DNA from: Comamonas koreensis
Lineage (GTDB): Bacteria; Pseudomonadota; Gammaproteobacteria; Burkholderiales; Burkholderiaceae_C
Direction of reading: 5' to 3'
Assembly: GCF_014076495.1 (NCBI RefSeq)
Contig: NZ_CP043575.1
Coordinates: 4,464,001-4,528,000, forward strand
Length of the DNA stretch: 64,000 bases
Shown: positions 1-8,448 of the stretch, in pieces
How the letters are laid out: every line of letters begins with the position of its first letter
Numbering within the stretch: the stretch's first letter is position 1
The notes under the pieces: model-generated
Told to the model about the DNA's origin: nothing
Seen by the model: the letters and a program-made list of their open reading frames with translations, nothing else
Databases searched by the model: none
Translations under genes and position numbers: made by a program

Positions 1-556
1 AGCCACCGGCACCGGCATTCTGCTGTCGGCCATCGTCGGCGGCCTGGTGATGAGGTACAGCCCGCTGGCCCTCATCAAGCAGTTCTTCAAGACGATCTGG
101 CTGGTACGCTTTTCGCTGCTGACCATTGTGCTGATGCTGGCGCTGGGCACCCTCACCCGCTACTCCGGCACCGACACCACCTTGGGCCTGGCCTTTGCCA
201 ACAGCGGCGTGTTCTACCCCTTCTTTGGCACGATGATGGGCTGGCTGGGCGTGGCGCTGACGGGTTCGGACACGGCATCCAACGTGCTGTTTGGCGGCAT
301 GCAGAAGGTCGCTGCCGAGCAGCTGGGCCTGTCACCCAACCTGATGGGCGCGGCCAACAGCTCGGGCGGCGTGATGGGCAAGATGATCGATGCGCAGTCC
401 ATCGTCGTGGCTTCCACTGCCACGCGCTGGTTCAACCATGAGGGCGACATCCTGCGCTATGTGTTCTTCCACTCGGTGGCGCTCGCCACCTTGGTGGGCA
501 TCTTTGTCACCTTGCAGGCCTATGTCTACCCCTTCACCTTGATGGTGGTGAAGTAA
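1..556 (+). CDS. lldP: L-lactate permease, C-terminal part (5' end outside window)
   Basis: The frame is open from base 2 to the stop at 554-556 and gives the last 184 residues of an integral membrane protein. The segment carries hydrophobic helices and the Gly/Ser/Thr-rich stretch ending near SSGGVMGKMIDAQS, which is characteristic of the LctP/LldP lactate:H+ symporter family. Full-length members are about 550-560 residues, so roughly two thirds of the gene lies to the left. An ATG at 47 is internal, because the same frame continues upstream in typical family sequence. The protein would import L-lactate (and possibly glycolate) across the inner membrane. It converges with the PEBP gene; a hairpin at 562-585 separates them. 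The family call is firm, while the exact substrate is inferred. Confidence 0.88.
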   Translation, partial: ATGTGILLSAIVGGLVMRYSPLALIKQFFKTIWLVRFSLLTIVLMLALGTLTRYSGTDTTLGLAFANSGVFYPFFGTMMGWLGVALTGSDTASNVLFGGMQKVAAEQLGLSPNLMGAANSSGGVMGKMIDAQSIVVASTATRWFNHEGDILRYVFFHSVALATLVGIFVTLQAYVYPFTLMVVK

Positions 557-561
557 GCACC

Positions 562-585
562 ACGGGGCTCCCAGAGGAGCCCCGT
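562..585. terminator. Hairpin between convergent genes
   Basis: A perfect 10-bp inverted repeat (562-571 and 576-585) with a 4-nt loop lies six bases after the lactate permease stop and before the end of the convergent PEBP gene. There is no clear T-run on either side, so it may act as an RNA-stabilising or weak bidirectional terminator. Confidence 0.5.
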
Positions 586-602
586 TCATCGCATCCCAGT
601 TG

Positions 603-1238
603 TTAAACAGCAGGGACCGCAGGGTTGAGGCTGTACAAGCCGGTAATGCTGGCTTGGCCCAGCACCGGGGCCTGGGCCAGCGCGGCGCGCACATTGGCAC
701 CCGTCAGTGCACCGTCGACTGACAAGCTGGGCGTGGCCAGCGCATAGACCGTGAACACATAGTGGTGCACCAGGCTGTCGTTCCAGGGTGGGCAGGGGCC
801 GTCATAGCCGTAGTACTCGCCTTGCATCTGCGCATCGGCGGCAAACCAGCCGGTGTAGTCGTTGATGCCATGGCGCAGGCCCTGGGGCGCAGCGGGGCCC
901 GGCTTGCCATGGGCGGTGATGCCGTCTGACTGTGCACCGGCGGCGATCTCGGTGGTGCCCACTGGAATGTCCAGCAGCAACCAGTGGAAGAAATCGACCC
1001 GGGGCAGATCGGCCGGCACCGTGCGGCCTTCCTGGTTCACATCATCGCCCCGGCTGGGCACATCGGGATCATGGCAGACGATGACAAAGGACTGCGTGCC
1101 GGCGGGCACATCGCGCCAGGCCAGGTGCGGATTGCGGTTGGACGACAGCAAGACATGGGCTGTCGCATCGGGCACGGCAAAAGCGAACTCGCCAGGAATG
1201 GCCTGGCCGTCTTGAAAGCTATGGCTGCTGAGCTGCAT
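603..1238 (-). CDS. YbhB/YbcL family Raf kinase inhibitor-like protein (PEBP fold)
   Basis: 211 residues. The sequence has the family hallmarks: a conserved CHDPDVP ligand-pocket motif in the first half, HWLLLDIP about 30 residues later, and GYDGPCPPWND followed by HHYVFTVYAL in the second half. Bacterial PEBP-like proteins are small soluble proteins with an anion-binding pocket and poorly known roles. The start at 1238 is preferred because an AAAGGA ribosome site (complement of 1247-1252) lies about 8 bases upstream. The open frame continues to 1502, but that part crosses the repeat element at 1311-1475 and has no PEBP similarity. There is no signal peptide. The gene stands alone. Confidence 0.87.
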   Translation of the reverse strand: MQLSSHSFQDGQAIPGEFAFAVPDATAHVLLSSNRNPHLAWRDVPAGTQSFVIVCHDPDVPSRGDDVNQEGRTVPADLPRVDFFHWLLLDIPVGTTEIAAGAQSDGITAHGKPGPAAPQGLRHGINDYTGWFAADAQMQGEYYGYDGPCPPWNDSLVHHYVFTVYALATPSLSVDGALTGANVRAALAQAPVLGQASITGLYSLNPAVPAV

Positions 1239-1310
1239 CTGATAAATCCTTTGCGGGTATGAAAAAAGCCAAAGGGCCTCGACCGGGGTCAGGGCACTTT
1301 GGCAAATTCT

Positions 1311-1475
1311 AGGGATCTTCTGTAAAACCCTCGCCAAGCGGGATGGATGCGGATCGGGATGAGACGCAAGGCGTCTTTTGCAGTCAATAGCCGTAGCTAT
1401 TGACAAGGAAGACAACGCAGCGGATCGCCCGAGACCGCGTTCAGACCACGGCAGGGAGTTTTGCAGAGGATCCCC
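1311..1475. mobile_element. MITE-like element with imperfect terminal inverted repeats
   Basis: A 165-bp non-coding block bounded by about 25-bp imperfect inverted repeats: the left end begins AGGGATCTTCTGTAAAAC, and the right end read in reverse begins GGGGATCCTCTGCAAAAC, with about 20 of 25 positions matching. Inside are two further perfect inverted repeats: GACGC-AAG-GCGTC (1363-1375) and TCAATAGC-CGTA-GCTATTGA (1384-1403). It contains no gene. It sits between the PEBP start and the permease stop, so it is the far upstream region of the PEBP gene. I do not see a clear target-site duplication and see no second copy in the window. This could be a MITE, a REP-like element or a decayed transposon end pair. 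Confidence 0.6.
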
Positions 1476-1532
1476 GCGGGCTGCTGCGCAGCTGTCAGTC
1501 ATCCCCCTCCCGCAAACCGATAGGGCCAGGCC

Positions 1533-2834
1533 TCAATGCCCGCCGATATAGGCAAACTTGAACAGGAACAGCGCCGCAATGATCCAGACCATCCAGTGCA
1601 CCTCGCGGGCGCGGCCGGTGAACAGCTTGATGGCCGCATAGGAGATAAAGCCAAAGGCCAGGCCGTTGGCGATCGAGTAGGTGAAGGGCATCATCACTGC
1701 AGTGATGGCAGCGGGAATGGCCTCGGTCGTATCGGCCCAGTCCACCTCGGTCAGCTCTTTGAGCATCAGGCAGGCGACGAACAGCAGCGCAGGAGCAGTG
1801 GCATAAGCGGGTACCGAGCCAGCCAAAGGCGCAATGAACAAGCAGGCCAGGAACAGCACCGCCACGGTGACAGCGGTCAGGCCTGTGCGGCCACCGGCCT
1901 GCACACCCGAGGCGCTCTCGACATAGGCGGTGGCGCTGGACGTGCCCAGCAGCGAGCCGGCAAAGATCGCACCACTGTCGGCCAGCAGCGAGCGGTGAAA
2001 GCGCTCCATCTTGCCGGGCACCAGGAGGCCGGCGCGCTTGGCCACGCCCATCAGGGTGCCGGTGGCATCAAACAGCTCGACCAGAAAAAACACCAGCACC
2101 ACATTCAGAAAGCCGCTGGACAGCGCGGTCTTGATATCGAGCTGCAGGAAAGTGGGCGCGATCGATGGCGGTGCCGAGAACACGCCCTGGAACTGGTTGC
2201 CGCCAAAGATGAAAGAGGCCACGGTGACGGCCAGAATGCCGATCAGGATGGCGCCGGGCACGCGCAGCCGGTCGAGCACCACGATCAGGAAAAAGCCCAG
2301 CGTGAACAGGATCACCGACGGCGAATGCAGATCACCCAAGGTCACCAAGGTGGCCTTGGATTCGACCACCACCCCGGCACTCTTGAGCGCAATCAGCGCC
2401 AGAAAGAGCCCGATACCGACGGTGATGGCCACGCGGATCGAAGCCGGTATGCCGTTGATGATCTGGTCGCGTATGCGAAAGATGGTCACCAGCAAGAACA
2501 GGCACCCCGAGACAAACACCGCCCCCAGCGCCGCCTGCCAGGTGTAGCCCATGCCCAGCACCACCACATAGGCAAAGTAGGCGTTCAGCCCCATGCCGGG
2601 CGCCACCGCAATCGGGTAGTTGGCATACAGCCCCATCAGCACCGAGCCCAGCGCCGCAATCAGGCAGGTGGCGACAAACACCGAGCCCTTGGGCATGCCC
2701 GCATCCCCCAGGATGGAGGGGTTGACGAACATGATGTAGGCCATCGTCAAAAAGGTGGTGATCCCCGCCAGCACCTCGGTCCGCACCGTTGTGCCGTGCT
2801 CTCCCAGCTTGAAATAATTGTCCAGCGCGCTCAT
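1533..2834 (-). CDS. NCS2-family purine permease (AzgA/GhxP-like, COG2252 type)
   Basis: 433 residues with 12 or more hydrophobic helices. The N-terminus is typical of the adenine/guanine/hypoxanthine permease group: a short cytoplasmic leader, then the first helix reading ITTFLTMAYIMFVNPSIL, followed by NYPIAVAPGMGLNAYF and later VELFDATGTLMGVAKRAG and GTSSATAYVESASG. These are signature blocks of the AzgA-like branch rather than of UraA or UapA. A GAGGAG ribosome site lies about 7 bases before the ATG at 2834. The gene follows xdhB on the same strand with a 97-bp gap, so it probably imports hypoxanthine, guanine or adenine for the neighbouring xanthine dehydrogenase. The precise purine is inference. 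Confidence 0.9.
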   Translation of the reverse strand: MSALDNYFKLGEHGTTVRTEVLAGITTFLTMAYIMFVNPSILGDAGMPKGSVFVATCLIAALGSVLMGLYANYPIAVAPGMGLNAYFAYVVVLGMGYTWQAALGAVFVSGCLFLLVTIFRIRDQIINGIPASIRVAITVGIGLFLALIALKSAGVVVESKATLVTLGDLHSPSVILFTLGFFLIVVLDRLRVPGAILIGILAVTVASFIFGGNQFQGVFSAPPSIAPTFLQLDIKTALSSGFLNVVLVFFLVELFDATGTLMGVAKRAGLLVPGKMERFHRSLLADSGAIFAGSLLGTSSATAYVESASGVQAGGRTGLTAVTVAVLFLACLFIAPLAGSVPAYATAPALLFVACLMLKELTEVDWADTTEAIPAAITAVMMPFTYSIANGLAFGFISYAAIKLFTGRAREVHWMVWIIAALFLFKFAYIGGH

Positions 2835-2931
2835 GGCTGCTCCTCGTGGTTATGCATCGTTAATGGGAAGCTGATTCGTATCGAAGGCGGCGAGTATCGC
2901 AGCTGCCCGCGCAGGCTGCCGGGCTGCGCCG

Positions 2932-5355
2932 TCAAAGCCCTGTCTGCACGGCCGCGATGGCGTCGAGCACCGCCTCGGCCGTGGCCGGTGCGCGCAGCGG
3001 TGGGCAGCAACCGGGCGCGCCGGTTGCAGCCACCGCATCGCGTATCGCAAACAGCACCGAGAACGGCAGCAGCAGCGGCGGCTCGCCCACCGCCTTGCTG
3101 CGGTGGATGGTCTCGTGCGGGTTGGCGCCGTCAAACAGCTGCACGTTCAGCACGGGCGGGCAGTCGTTGGCGGTCGGGATCTTGTAGGTGCTGGGGGCAT
3201 GGGTCATCAAGGCACCGGTCTTGGGGTGCCAGACCAGCTGCTCCATCGTGAGCCAGCCCATGCCCTGGATAAACGCGCCCTCGACCTGGCCAATGTCCAC
3301 GGCCGGGTTCAGCGACTGGCCCACATCATGGATCACATCGGCGCGCAGCAGCTTGCTCTCGCCGGTCAAGGTGTCCACCACCACTTCGCTCACAGCCGCG
3401 CCGTAGGCAAAGTAGAAGAAGGGCCGGCCGCGCATTGCCGCCCCATCCCAGGACAGGCCAGGCGTCGCATAAAAGCCATCGGACCACAGCTGCACCCGCT
3501 CCAGATAGGCCTGCTTGACCAGGGCTTCAAAACGCAGGCTCTGGCCCGCGCAATGCACCTCGTCATTGACAAAGCGCACCGATGCCGGGTCGGCTCCGTG
3601 CTGCGCCGCCAGGCAGGCCGCCAGGCGTTCGCGGATCTGGCGCGCCGCATCCTGCGCGGCCTTGCCGTTCAGGTCGGTACCGGTCGATGCCGCCGTCGCC
3701 GAGGTGTTGGCCACCTTGGTCGTGTCGGTAGCCGTCACCCGCACCCGCTCAAAGGCCACGCCCAGCTCATGCGCGACCACCTGGGCCACCTTGGTGTTCA
3801 GGCCCTGGCCCATCTCGGTGCCACCATGATTGACCAGGATGGAGCCATCGTTGTAGACATGGACCAGGGCGCCGGCCTGGTTGAAGTGCTTGACGTTGAA
3901 GGAGATGCCGAACTTGACCGGTGTCAGCGCCAGGCCACGCTTGAGCACGGGGCTCGTGGCATTGAAGGCATCGACCTGCGCGCGCCGCGCCCGGTAGTCG
4001 CTGCGCGCCTCCAGCTGCGCCACCAGCTCGTCGATGATGTTGTCGTCCACCTCCTGGCCATAGGGCGTGCACTGCCCGCTGTCCTTGGCATAGAAATTGG
4101 CGCGGCGCACATCGAGCGCATCCTTGCCCAGCTGCCGCGCGATCGAGTCCATGATGTTCTCCATCACGATCGCGCCCTGCGGCCCGCCAAAGCCGCGAAA
4201 CGCGGTATTGCTCTGGGTATTGGTCTTGCCCATGAAGCCGCGCATGCGCACATTGGGCAGCCAGTAGGCATTGTCGAAATGGCAGAGCGCGCGGGTCATC
4301 ACCGGCGCCGACAGATCGGCCGAGTGGCCGGCGCGCGAGACCATGGTCACCTCGGCGCCCAGAATGCGGCCAGCATCGTCATAGCCAATGTCGTACTCGT
4401 ACCAGAAGCAATGGCGCCGGCCGGTGATCATGAAGTCATCGTCGCGGTCCAGCCGCAGCTTGACGGGCCGGCCCAGCTTGCGCGCCGCCACCGCCGCCAC
4501 GCAGGCAAACAGCGCCGATTGCGATTCCTTGCCGCCAAAGCCGCCGCCCATGCGCCGGCATTCCACATGCACCGCATGCGACTGCACACCCAGCGCATGC
4601 GCGACCAGGTGCTGCATCTCGCTGGGATGCTGGGTGGAGCACAGCACATGCATCGCGCCGCCCTCCTTGGGGATGGCGTAGCTGATCTGGCCTTCGAGGT
4701 AGAACTGCTCCTGGCCGCCCACCTCCCAGGTTCCCTGCAGCCGGTGCGGGGCCTGGGCGATGGCCTGGGGGGCGCCGCCGGCATCGGTCTCGCGCACCAG
4801 CTGCATCGGTGGCATCACATACTGGCCCAGCGCATGGGCCTGCTGCGGCGTCAGCACCGGCTCGGCCTCCTCTACCGTGACCAGCTTGCGCGCCATCGCG
4901 GCCACACGCCGCGCGGTTTGCCGGTCGCGGGCCAGCACCGCAAACATCGGCTGGCCCAGGTAACGGATCTCGCCATCGCAGAGGATGGGGTCGTCATGGA
5001 TGATGGAGCCGCAGTCATTGACGCCGGGAATATCGGCCGCCGTCAGCACCGCCACCACACCGGGCTGGGCGCGCAGCGCGTCCACATCCATGGAGAGCAG
5101 GCGGCCATGGGCAATGGGCGACAGGCCCAGCGCGCAATGCAGGCTGCCAGCCAGCTCAGGCATATCGTCGATATAGGCGGCCTCACCGGCCACATGCCAG
5201 GCGGCAGACTCATGGCTGCGGCTGATGCCGACCTGGTGGCCCTGCTGGCGCGCCCGCGCTTCCTGCGCCACGTCGATGCGTGCCTTTTGGTTGTCGCGGT
5301 AATCGGCAAAGGCTTCGGCGCCTGCCAACACATGCTTGGGGATCGAGGTGTTCAT
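2932..5355 (-). CDS. xdhB: Xanthine dehydrogenase, molybdopterin-binding subunit
   Basis: 807 residues, close to the usual size of bacterial XdhB. It binds the molybdenum cofactor and oxidises hypoxanthine and xanthine to urate. Motifs in order: the aldehyde oxidase/xanthine dehydrogenase a/b hammerhead start (AAYIDDMPE), RMGGGFGGKESQ, FRGFGGPQG, GGTEMGQGLNTK, TAASTGTDLNGKAA, and near the C-terminus KAVGEPPLLLP, which contains the catalytic Glu of the family. The ATG at 5355 is chosen because it is one base past the xdhA stop (5357-5359) and starts the conserved region; the longer open frame upstream is Pro/Arg-rich shadow sequence. It is translationally coupled to xdhA. No xdhC is present nearby. 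Confidence 0.96.
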   Translation of the reverse strand: MNTSIPKHVLAGAEAFADYRDNQKARIDVAQEARARQQGHQVGISRSHESAAWHVAGEAAYIDDMPELAGSLHCALGLSPIAHGRLLSMDVDALRAQPGVVAVLTAADIPGVNDCGSIIHDDPILCDGEIRYLGQPMFAVLARDRQTARRVAAMARKLVTVEEAEPVLTPQQAHALGQYVMPPMQLVRETDAGGAPQAIAQAPHRLQGTWEVGGQEQFYLEGQISYAIPKEGGAMHVLCSTQHPSEMQHLVAHALGVQSHAVHVECRRMGGGFGGKESQSALFACVAAVAARKLGRPVKLRLDRDDDFMITGRRHCFWYEYDIGYDDAGRILGAEVTMVSRAGHSADLSAPVMTRALCHFDNAYWLPNVRMRGFMGKTNTQSNTAFRGFGGPQGAIVMENIMDSIARQLGKDALDVRRANFYAKDSGQCTPYGQEVDDNIIDELVAQLEARSDYRARRAQVDAFNATSPVLKRGLALTPVKFGISFNVKHFNQAGALVHVYNDGSILVNHGGTEMGQGLNTKVAQVVAHELGVAFERVRVTATDTTKVANTSATAASTGTDLNGKAAQDAARQIRERLAACLAAQHGADPASVRFVNDEVHCAGQSLRFEALVKQAYLERVQLWSDGFYATPGLSWDGAAMRGRPFFYFAYGAAVSEVVVDTLTGESKLLRADVIHDVGQSLNPAVDIGQVEGAFIQGMGWLTMEQLVWHPKTGALMTHAPSTYKIPTANDCPPVLNVQLFDGANPHETIHRSKAVGEPPLLLPFSVLFAIRDAVAATGAPGCCPPLRAPATAEAVLDAIAAVQTGL

Positions 5356-5356
5356 A

Positions 5357-6958
5357 TCAGGCTCCGGTGGCTGCGGCCTGCGGGGCCTGGGCGCTGCTGA
5401 CCCAATGCGGCATCGCGGCCCAGACGGTGGTGGCATCGGCTGGCAAGGGGGCATCGGCCCGGGTCTCCAGCCACAGGCGCTGCAGCAGGTTCTGCGCTAC
5501 CTTGAGGCGGTAGGCGGCGCTCGCCCGCATATCGGTCATCGGCTGAAAATCCTCGGCCAGCGCGGCCTGGGCGCGCTGCACGGCCTGCGCCGTCCAGGCC
5601 TGGCCCAGCAGTGCGGCTTCTGCCTTGGCGGCGCGCCGCACCGTGGCGGCCATGCCGCCAAAGGCCAGGCGCACGGTCTCCACCTGGCCCTGGGCATCCA
5701 GTTGCAGCGAAAAGCCCGCGCACAGCGCCGAGATGTCGCAGTCAAAGCGCTTGCTGATCTTGTAGGCCCGCACCTGGCGCGCCTGCACCGCCAGCGGCAC
5801 GCGCAGGCCCTGCACCCACTCGCCGGGCTCCAGCTGGTTTTTCATGTAGTCCAGGTAAAACTCGGTCAGCGGCATGCGCCGCAGGCGCTCGCCCAGGCGC
5901 AGCTCGATCTCGGCATCCAGCGCCATCAGCACCGGCGGGGCATCGCCAATCGGCGAGCCATTGGCCACATTGCCGCCCATGGTGCCGGCATGGCGCACAG
6001 GGGGCGATGCAAAGCGCAGCCAGACCTCGGTGAGCGAGGGAAAACGCTGGGCTAGTGCGGCCCAGGCCGATTCCAGCGAAGCACCCGCACCAATGCAGAG
6101 CATGCCATCGCGCTCTTCGATGCGGCGCAGCTCCGCCACGCGCCCCACGGCAATCAAATCGCCCAGCGGCCGGAACTGCTTGTTGATCCACAAGGCCACA
6201 TCGGTGGTGCCGCCGATCAGGCGGGCATCGGGCAGCGCGGCGCGCAGCTGGGCCAGGCTCTCAACGCAGGCCGGCGCGTGGAAATGTTGGGGCTGGCCGC
6301 CGCTGGGGCTGTAGGCATAGCTCCAGTCAGCATCGCTGCGCAGCGCCTGCAGGGCCGTCACCACGGGCGCCGCATCCAGCTGGCGGGCGGGCAGGTCCAG
6401 CATCTGCTGGCCGGCATCCAGAATCGGCCGGTAGCCGGTGCAGCGGCAGAGGTTGCCGCTCAGCGCATCGGCCAGCTGCTGGCGCGTGGGCGCCGCGCCC
6501 TGGCTGGCCTGCTGCCGCTCATACACGGACCACAGAGACATGACAAAACCGGGCGTGCAAAAGCCGCATTGCGAGCCATGGCAGTCCACCATGGCCTGCT
6601 GCACCGGGTGCAGATCGCCGCAAGCCTTGCCGGCATCTTTGGGGCGGCAGCTGGTCTTCATGTCTTCCACCGTAAAGAGCGCCTTGCCATGCAGGCTGGG
6701 CAGCAGCTGGATGCAGGCATTGACGGTCTGCAGCTTGAGGCCTTGCACGGCCTGCGGATCGCCCGGTTCGGCCAGCTCAGCGAGCATCACCGTGCAGGCG
6801 CCGCAATCGCCTTCATTGCAGCCCTCCTTGGTGCCGGTGCAGCGCGCATCCTCGCGCAGCCAGTCCAGCACACTGCGCGTGGGGGCCAGGCCTTCAACGT
6901 CAGTGATACGGCCTTGGTGGTAGAAACGGATGGCTTGTGGGGCGGTCATGGGGCTCAT
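5357..6958 (-). CDS. xdhA: Xanthine dehydrogenase, FeS/FAD small subunit
   Basis: 533 residues. The N-terminal plant-type [2Fe-2S] domain has Cys47, Cys52 and Cys55 (C-NEGD-C-GA-C) and a fourth Cys in TVNACIQLL. The second [2Fe-2S] domain shows GSQCGFCTPGF and NLCRCTGYRPIL. The FAD-binding domain begins with LIGGTTDVALW and includes MGGNVANGSPIGDAPP, and a CODH-type C-terminal FAD domain follows. It passes electrons from the Mo site in XdhB to NAD+. Two in-frame ATGs (6958 and 6949) are possible and neither has a strong ribosome site; sequence beyond 6958 lacks similarity. The gene is first in the xdhA-xdhB-permease unit and divergent from the lytic transglycosylase gene. Confidence 0.95.
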   Translation of the reverse strand: MSPMTAPQAIRFYHQGRITDVEGLAPTRSVLDWLREDARCTGTKEGCNEGDCGACTVMLAELAEPGDPQAVQGLKLQTVNACIQLLPSLHGKALFTVEDMKTSCRPKDAGKACGDLHPVQQAMVDCHGSQCGFCTPGFVMSLWSVYERQQASQGAAPTRQQLADALSGNLCRCTGYRPILDAGQQMLDLPARQLDAAPVVTALQALRSDADWSYAYSPSGGQPQHFHAPACVESLAQLRAALPDARLIGGTTDVALWINKQFRPLGDLIAVGRVAELRRIEERDGMLCIGAGASLESAWAALAQRFPSLTEVWLRFASPPVRHAGTMGGNVANGSPIGDAPPVLMALDAEIELRLGERLRRMPLTEFYLDYMKNQLEPGEWVQGLRVPLAVQARQVRAYKISKRFDCDISALCAGFSLQLDAQGQVETVRLAFGGMAATVRRAAKAEAALLGQAWTAQAVQRAQAALAEDFQPMTDMRASAAYRLKVAQNLLQRLWLETRADAPLPADATTVWAAMPHWVSSAQAPQAAATGA

Positions 6959-6998
6959 GGTGGGGCTCGGTCGCGCATTGCCGCGCCGGTCTGCAAAA

Positions 6999-7008
6999 CT
7001 GTGTACAA
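6999..7008. promoter_or_regulatory. Candidate operator upstream of xdhA
   Basis: The sequence CTGTGTACAA lies about 45 bases upstream of the xdhA start. It matches 8 of 10 positions of TTGTATACAA, a palindrome I recall for GntR/FCD-type regulators of purine catabolism; that recollection could not be checked here. It sits where an operator would act on xdhA. Confidence 0.25.
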
Positions 7009-7079
7009 GCGTAGTGTGCCGCGCAGCGCCAGGCATAACAAGCCAGCGATAGGCGCTATGGTGCAGCGCGTATATTTTT

Positions 7080-7089
7080 GGGTTAACCC
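7080..7089. promoter_or_regulatory. Perfect 10-bp palindrome in the xdhA/transglycosylase intergenic region
   Basis: GGGTTAACCC lies in the divergent promoter region, flanked on its left by the AT-rich run TATATTTTT. It could be an operator for either gene. No factor can be named. Confidence 0.25.
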
Positions 7090-7179
7090 GTATCTTTCTG
7101 GCCCGCAAAAACGTAAGCAATGGTCGCGCCTTGCGGGTTTACCAGGGCTGCGGCCATGGCAAGCAGGTATATTGCCTGG

Positions 7180-8430
7180 ATGATGTTCCGCCGCCCCCAC
7201 CCTGCGATGCGCCAGCTCGCCACCGCCGTCAGCCTGGGCCTTGCCGCCTGCGCCGTATTTGCCCAGACCAGCGCGCCGCAAGAGCCGCCGAATCTGAGCC
7301 AGGCCGAGTTCCAGTCCTGTCTGAGCGAGCTGCGCAGCAGCAAGGCCTTTGCCGCGATCACGCCGGCCACCTTCAGCCAGTACACCGCCCAGCTCCAGCC
7401 CGATGCCACGGTGCTGCCTCTGCTCAACCGCCAGCCCGAGTTCACGATGCCCGTCTGGGACTACATCGCCGTGCTGGTCGACGAGCAGCGCGTGGCCGAG
7501 GGCCGCGCCGCCTATGCCAAGTGGAAGGACACCCTGGACCAGATCGAACAGAGCACCGGCGTTGCCCCGCAGATCGTCATCGGCGTCTGGGGTGTGGAGA
7601 GCAACTTCGGCCAGAACCTGGGCGGGCGCTCGCTGGTGCAGTCGCTGGGCACCCTGTCCTGCTTTGGCCGCCGCCAGGCCTATTTCCGGGGCGAGTTCGC
7701 CAGCGCGCTGCGCATTCTGCAAGAAGGCCATATTGCCGAGTCCAAGCTGGTGGGCTCCTGGGCGGGCGCCTTTGGCCAGACCCAGTTCATGCCCTCCACC
7801 TTTTTCCGCAGCGCCGTGGACTTTGACGGCGATGGCCGCCGCGACATCGTCGACAGCGTGCCCGATGCGCTGGCCTCGACCGCCATGTTCCTGAAGAACG
7901 CCGGCTACCGCCCGGGCCAGCCCTGGGGATTTGAAGTCAAGCTGCCCAGTGGCTTCAGCACCGCCGATGCCGGCCGCAAGAACAAGAAGCCGCTGGACTT
8001 CTGGCGCTCGTCCGGCGTCACCCTGGCCAATGGCGATCCACTGCCCGATTCGCTGCCATCGGCCGGCCTGATGATCCCTGCCGCCGGCGGCCCCGCCTTT
8101 CTGGTAGGACGCAATTTTGATGCGCTCTACAGCTACAACGCCTCGGAAAACTATGGCCTGGCCATTGCGCAGCTGTCCAACCTGGTGGCCGACACCCAGC
8201 AGCGCCAGATCAGCTTTGTCACCCCCTGGCCCACCGACGACCTGGGCCTGTCGCGCGCGCAGAACAAGGAGCTGCAGCAGGCGCTGCTGACCCGGGGCTA
8301 TGCGATTGGCGAGCCCGATGGAATGATTGGCGCCAAGACACGCGAAGCCATCAAGGCCGAACAAAACCGCCTGGGCATGAAGGCCAATGGCCGCGCCGGC
8401 CAAAAGCTGCTGCGCTCGCTCGCCAACTGA
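7180..8430 (+). CDS. Lytic murein transglycosylase (MltB/SLT_2 type) with C-terminal peptidoglycan-binding domain
   Basis: 416 residues from 7180 (tandem ATGs at 7180 and 7183; another at 7207). A signal peptide is visible, with a basic start, then ATAVSLGLAACAVFA and a cleavage-like AQ. The catalytic domain carries IGVWGVESNFGQNLGG with the catalytic Glu of GVESNFG, then GAFGQTQFMPSTF and FDGDGRRDIVDS, all classical MltB-family motifs. The last 60 residues form a PG_binding_1 domain (LLTRGYAIGEPDGMIGAKTREAI). It would cleave the MurNAc-GlcNAc bond in the periplasm with 1,6-anhydro product formation. A Cys lies inside the hydrophobic segment (LAAC), so a lipoprotein form starting earlier is possible but not compelling. 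YbjQ follows 18 bases downstream. Confidence 0.9.
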   Translation: MMFRRPHPAMRQLATAVSLGLAACAVFAQTSAPQEPPNLSQAEFQSCLSELRSSKAFAAITPATFSQYTAQLQPDATVLPLLNRQPEFTMPVWDYIAVLVDEQRVAEGRAAYAKWKDTLDQIEQSTGVAPQIVIGVWGVESNFGQNLGGRSLVQSLGTLSCFGRRQAYFRGEFASALRILQEGHIAESKLVGSWAGAFGQTQFMPSTFFRSAVDFDGDGRRDIVDSVPDALASTAMFLKNAGYRPGQPWGFEVKLPSGFSTADAGRKNKKPLDFWRSSGVTLANGDPLPDSLPSAGLMIPAAGGPAFLVGRNFDALYSYNASENYGLAIAQLSNLVADTQQRQISFVTPWPTDDLGLSRAQNKELQQALLTRGYAIGEPDGMIGAKTREAIKAEQNRLGMKANGRAGQKLLRSLAN

Positions 8431-8448
8431 TACCGCTGGAGCCACACC

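Noticed and set aside
1239..1502. N-terminal extension of the PEBP protein
   Set aside because: Encoded by the repeat element, without similarity; the ribosome site supports the start at 1238.
3103..5400. 765-codon + strand frame opposite xdhB
   Set aside because: Antisense artefact; no recognisable protein features.
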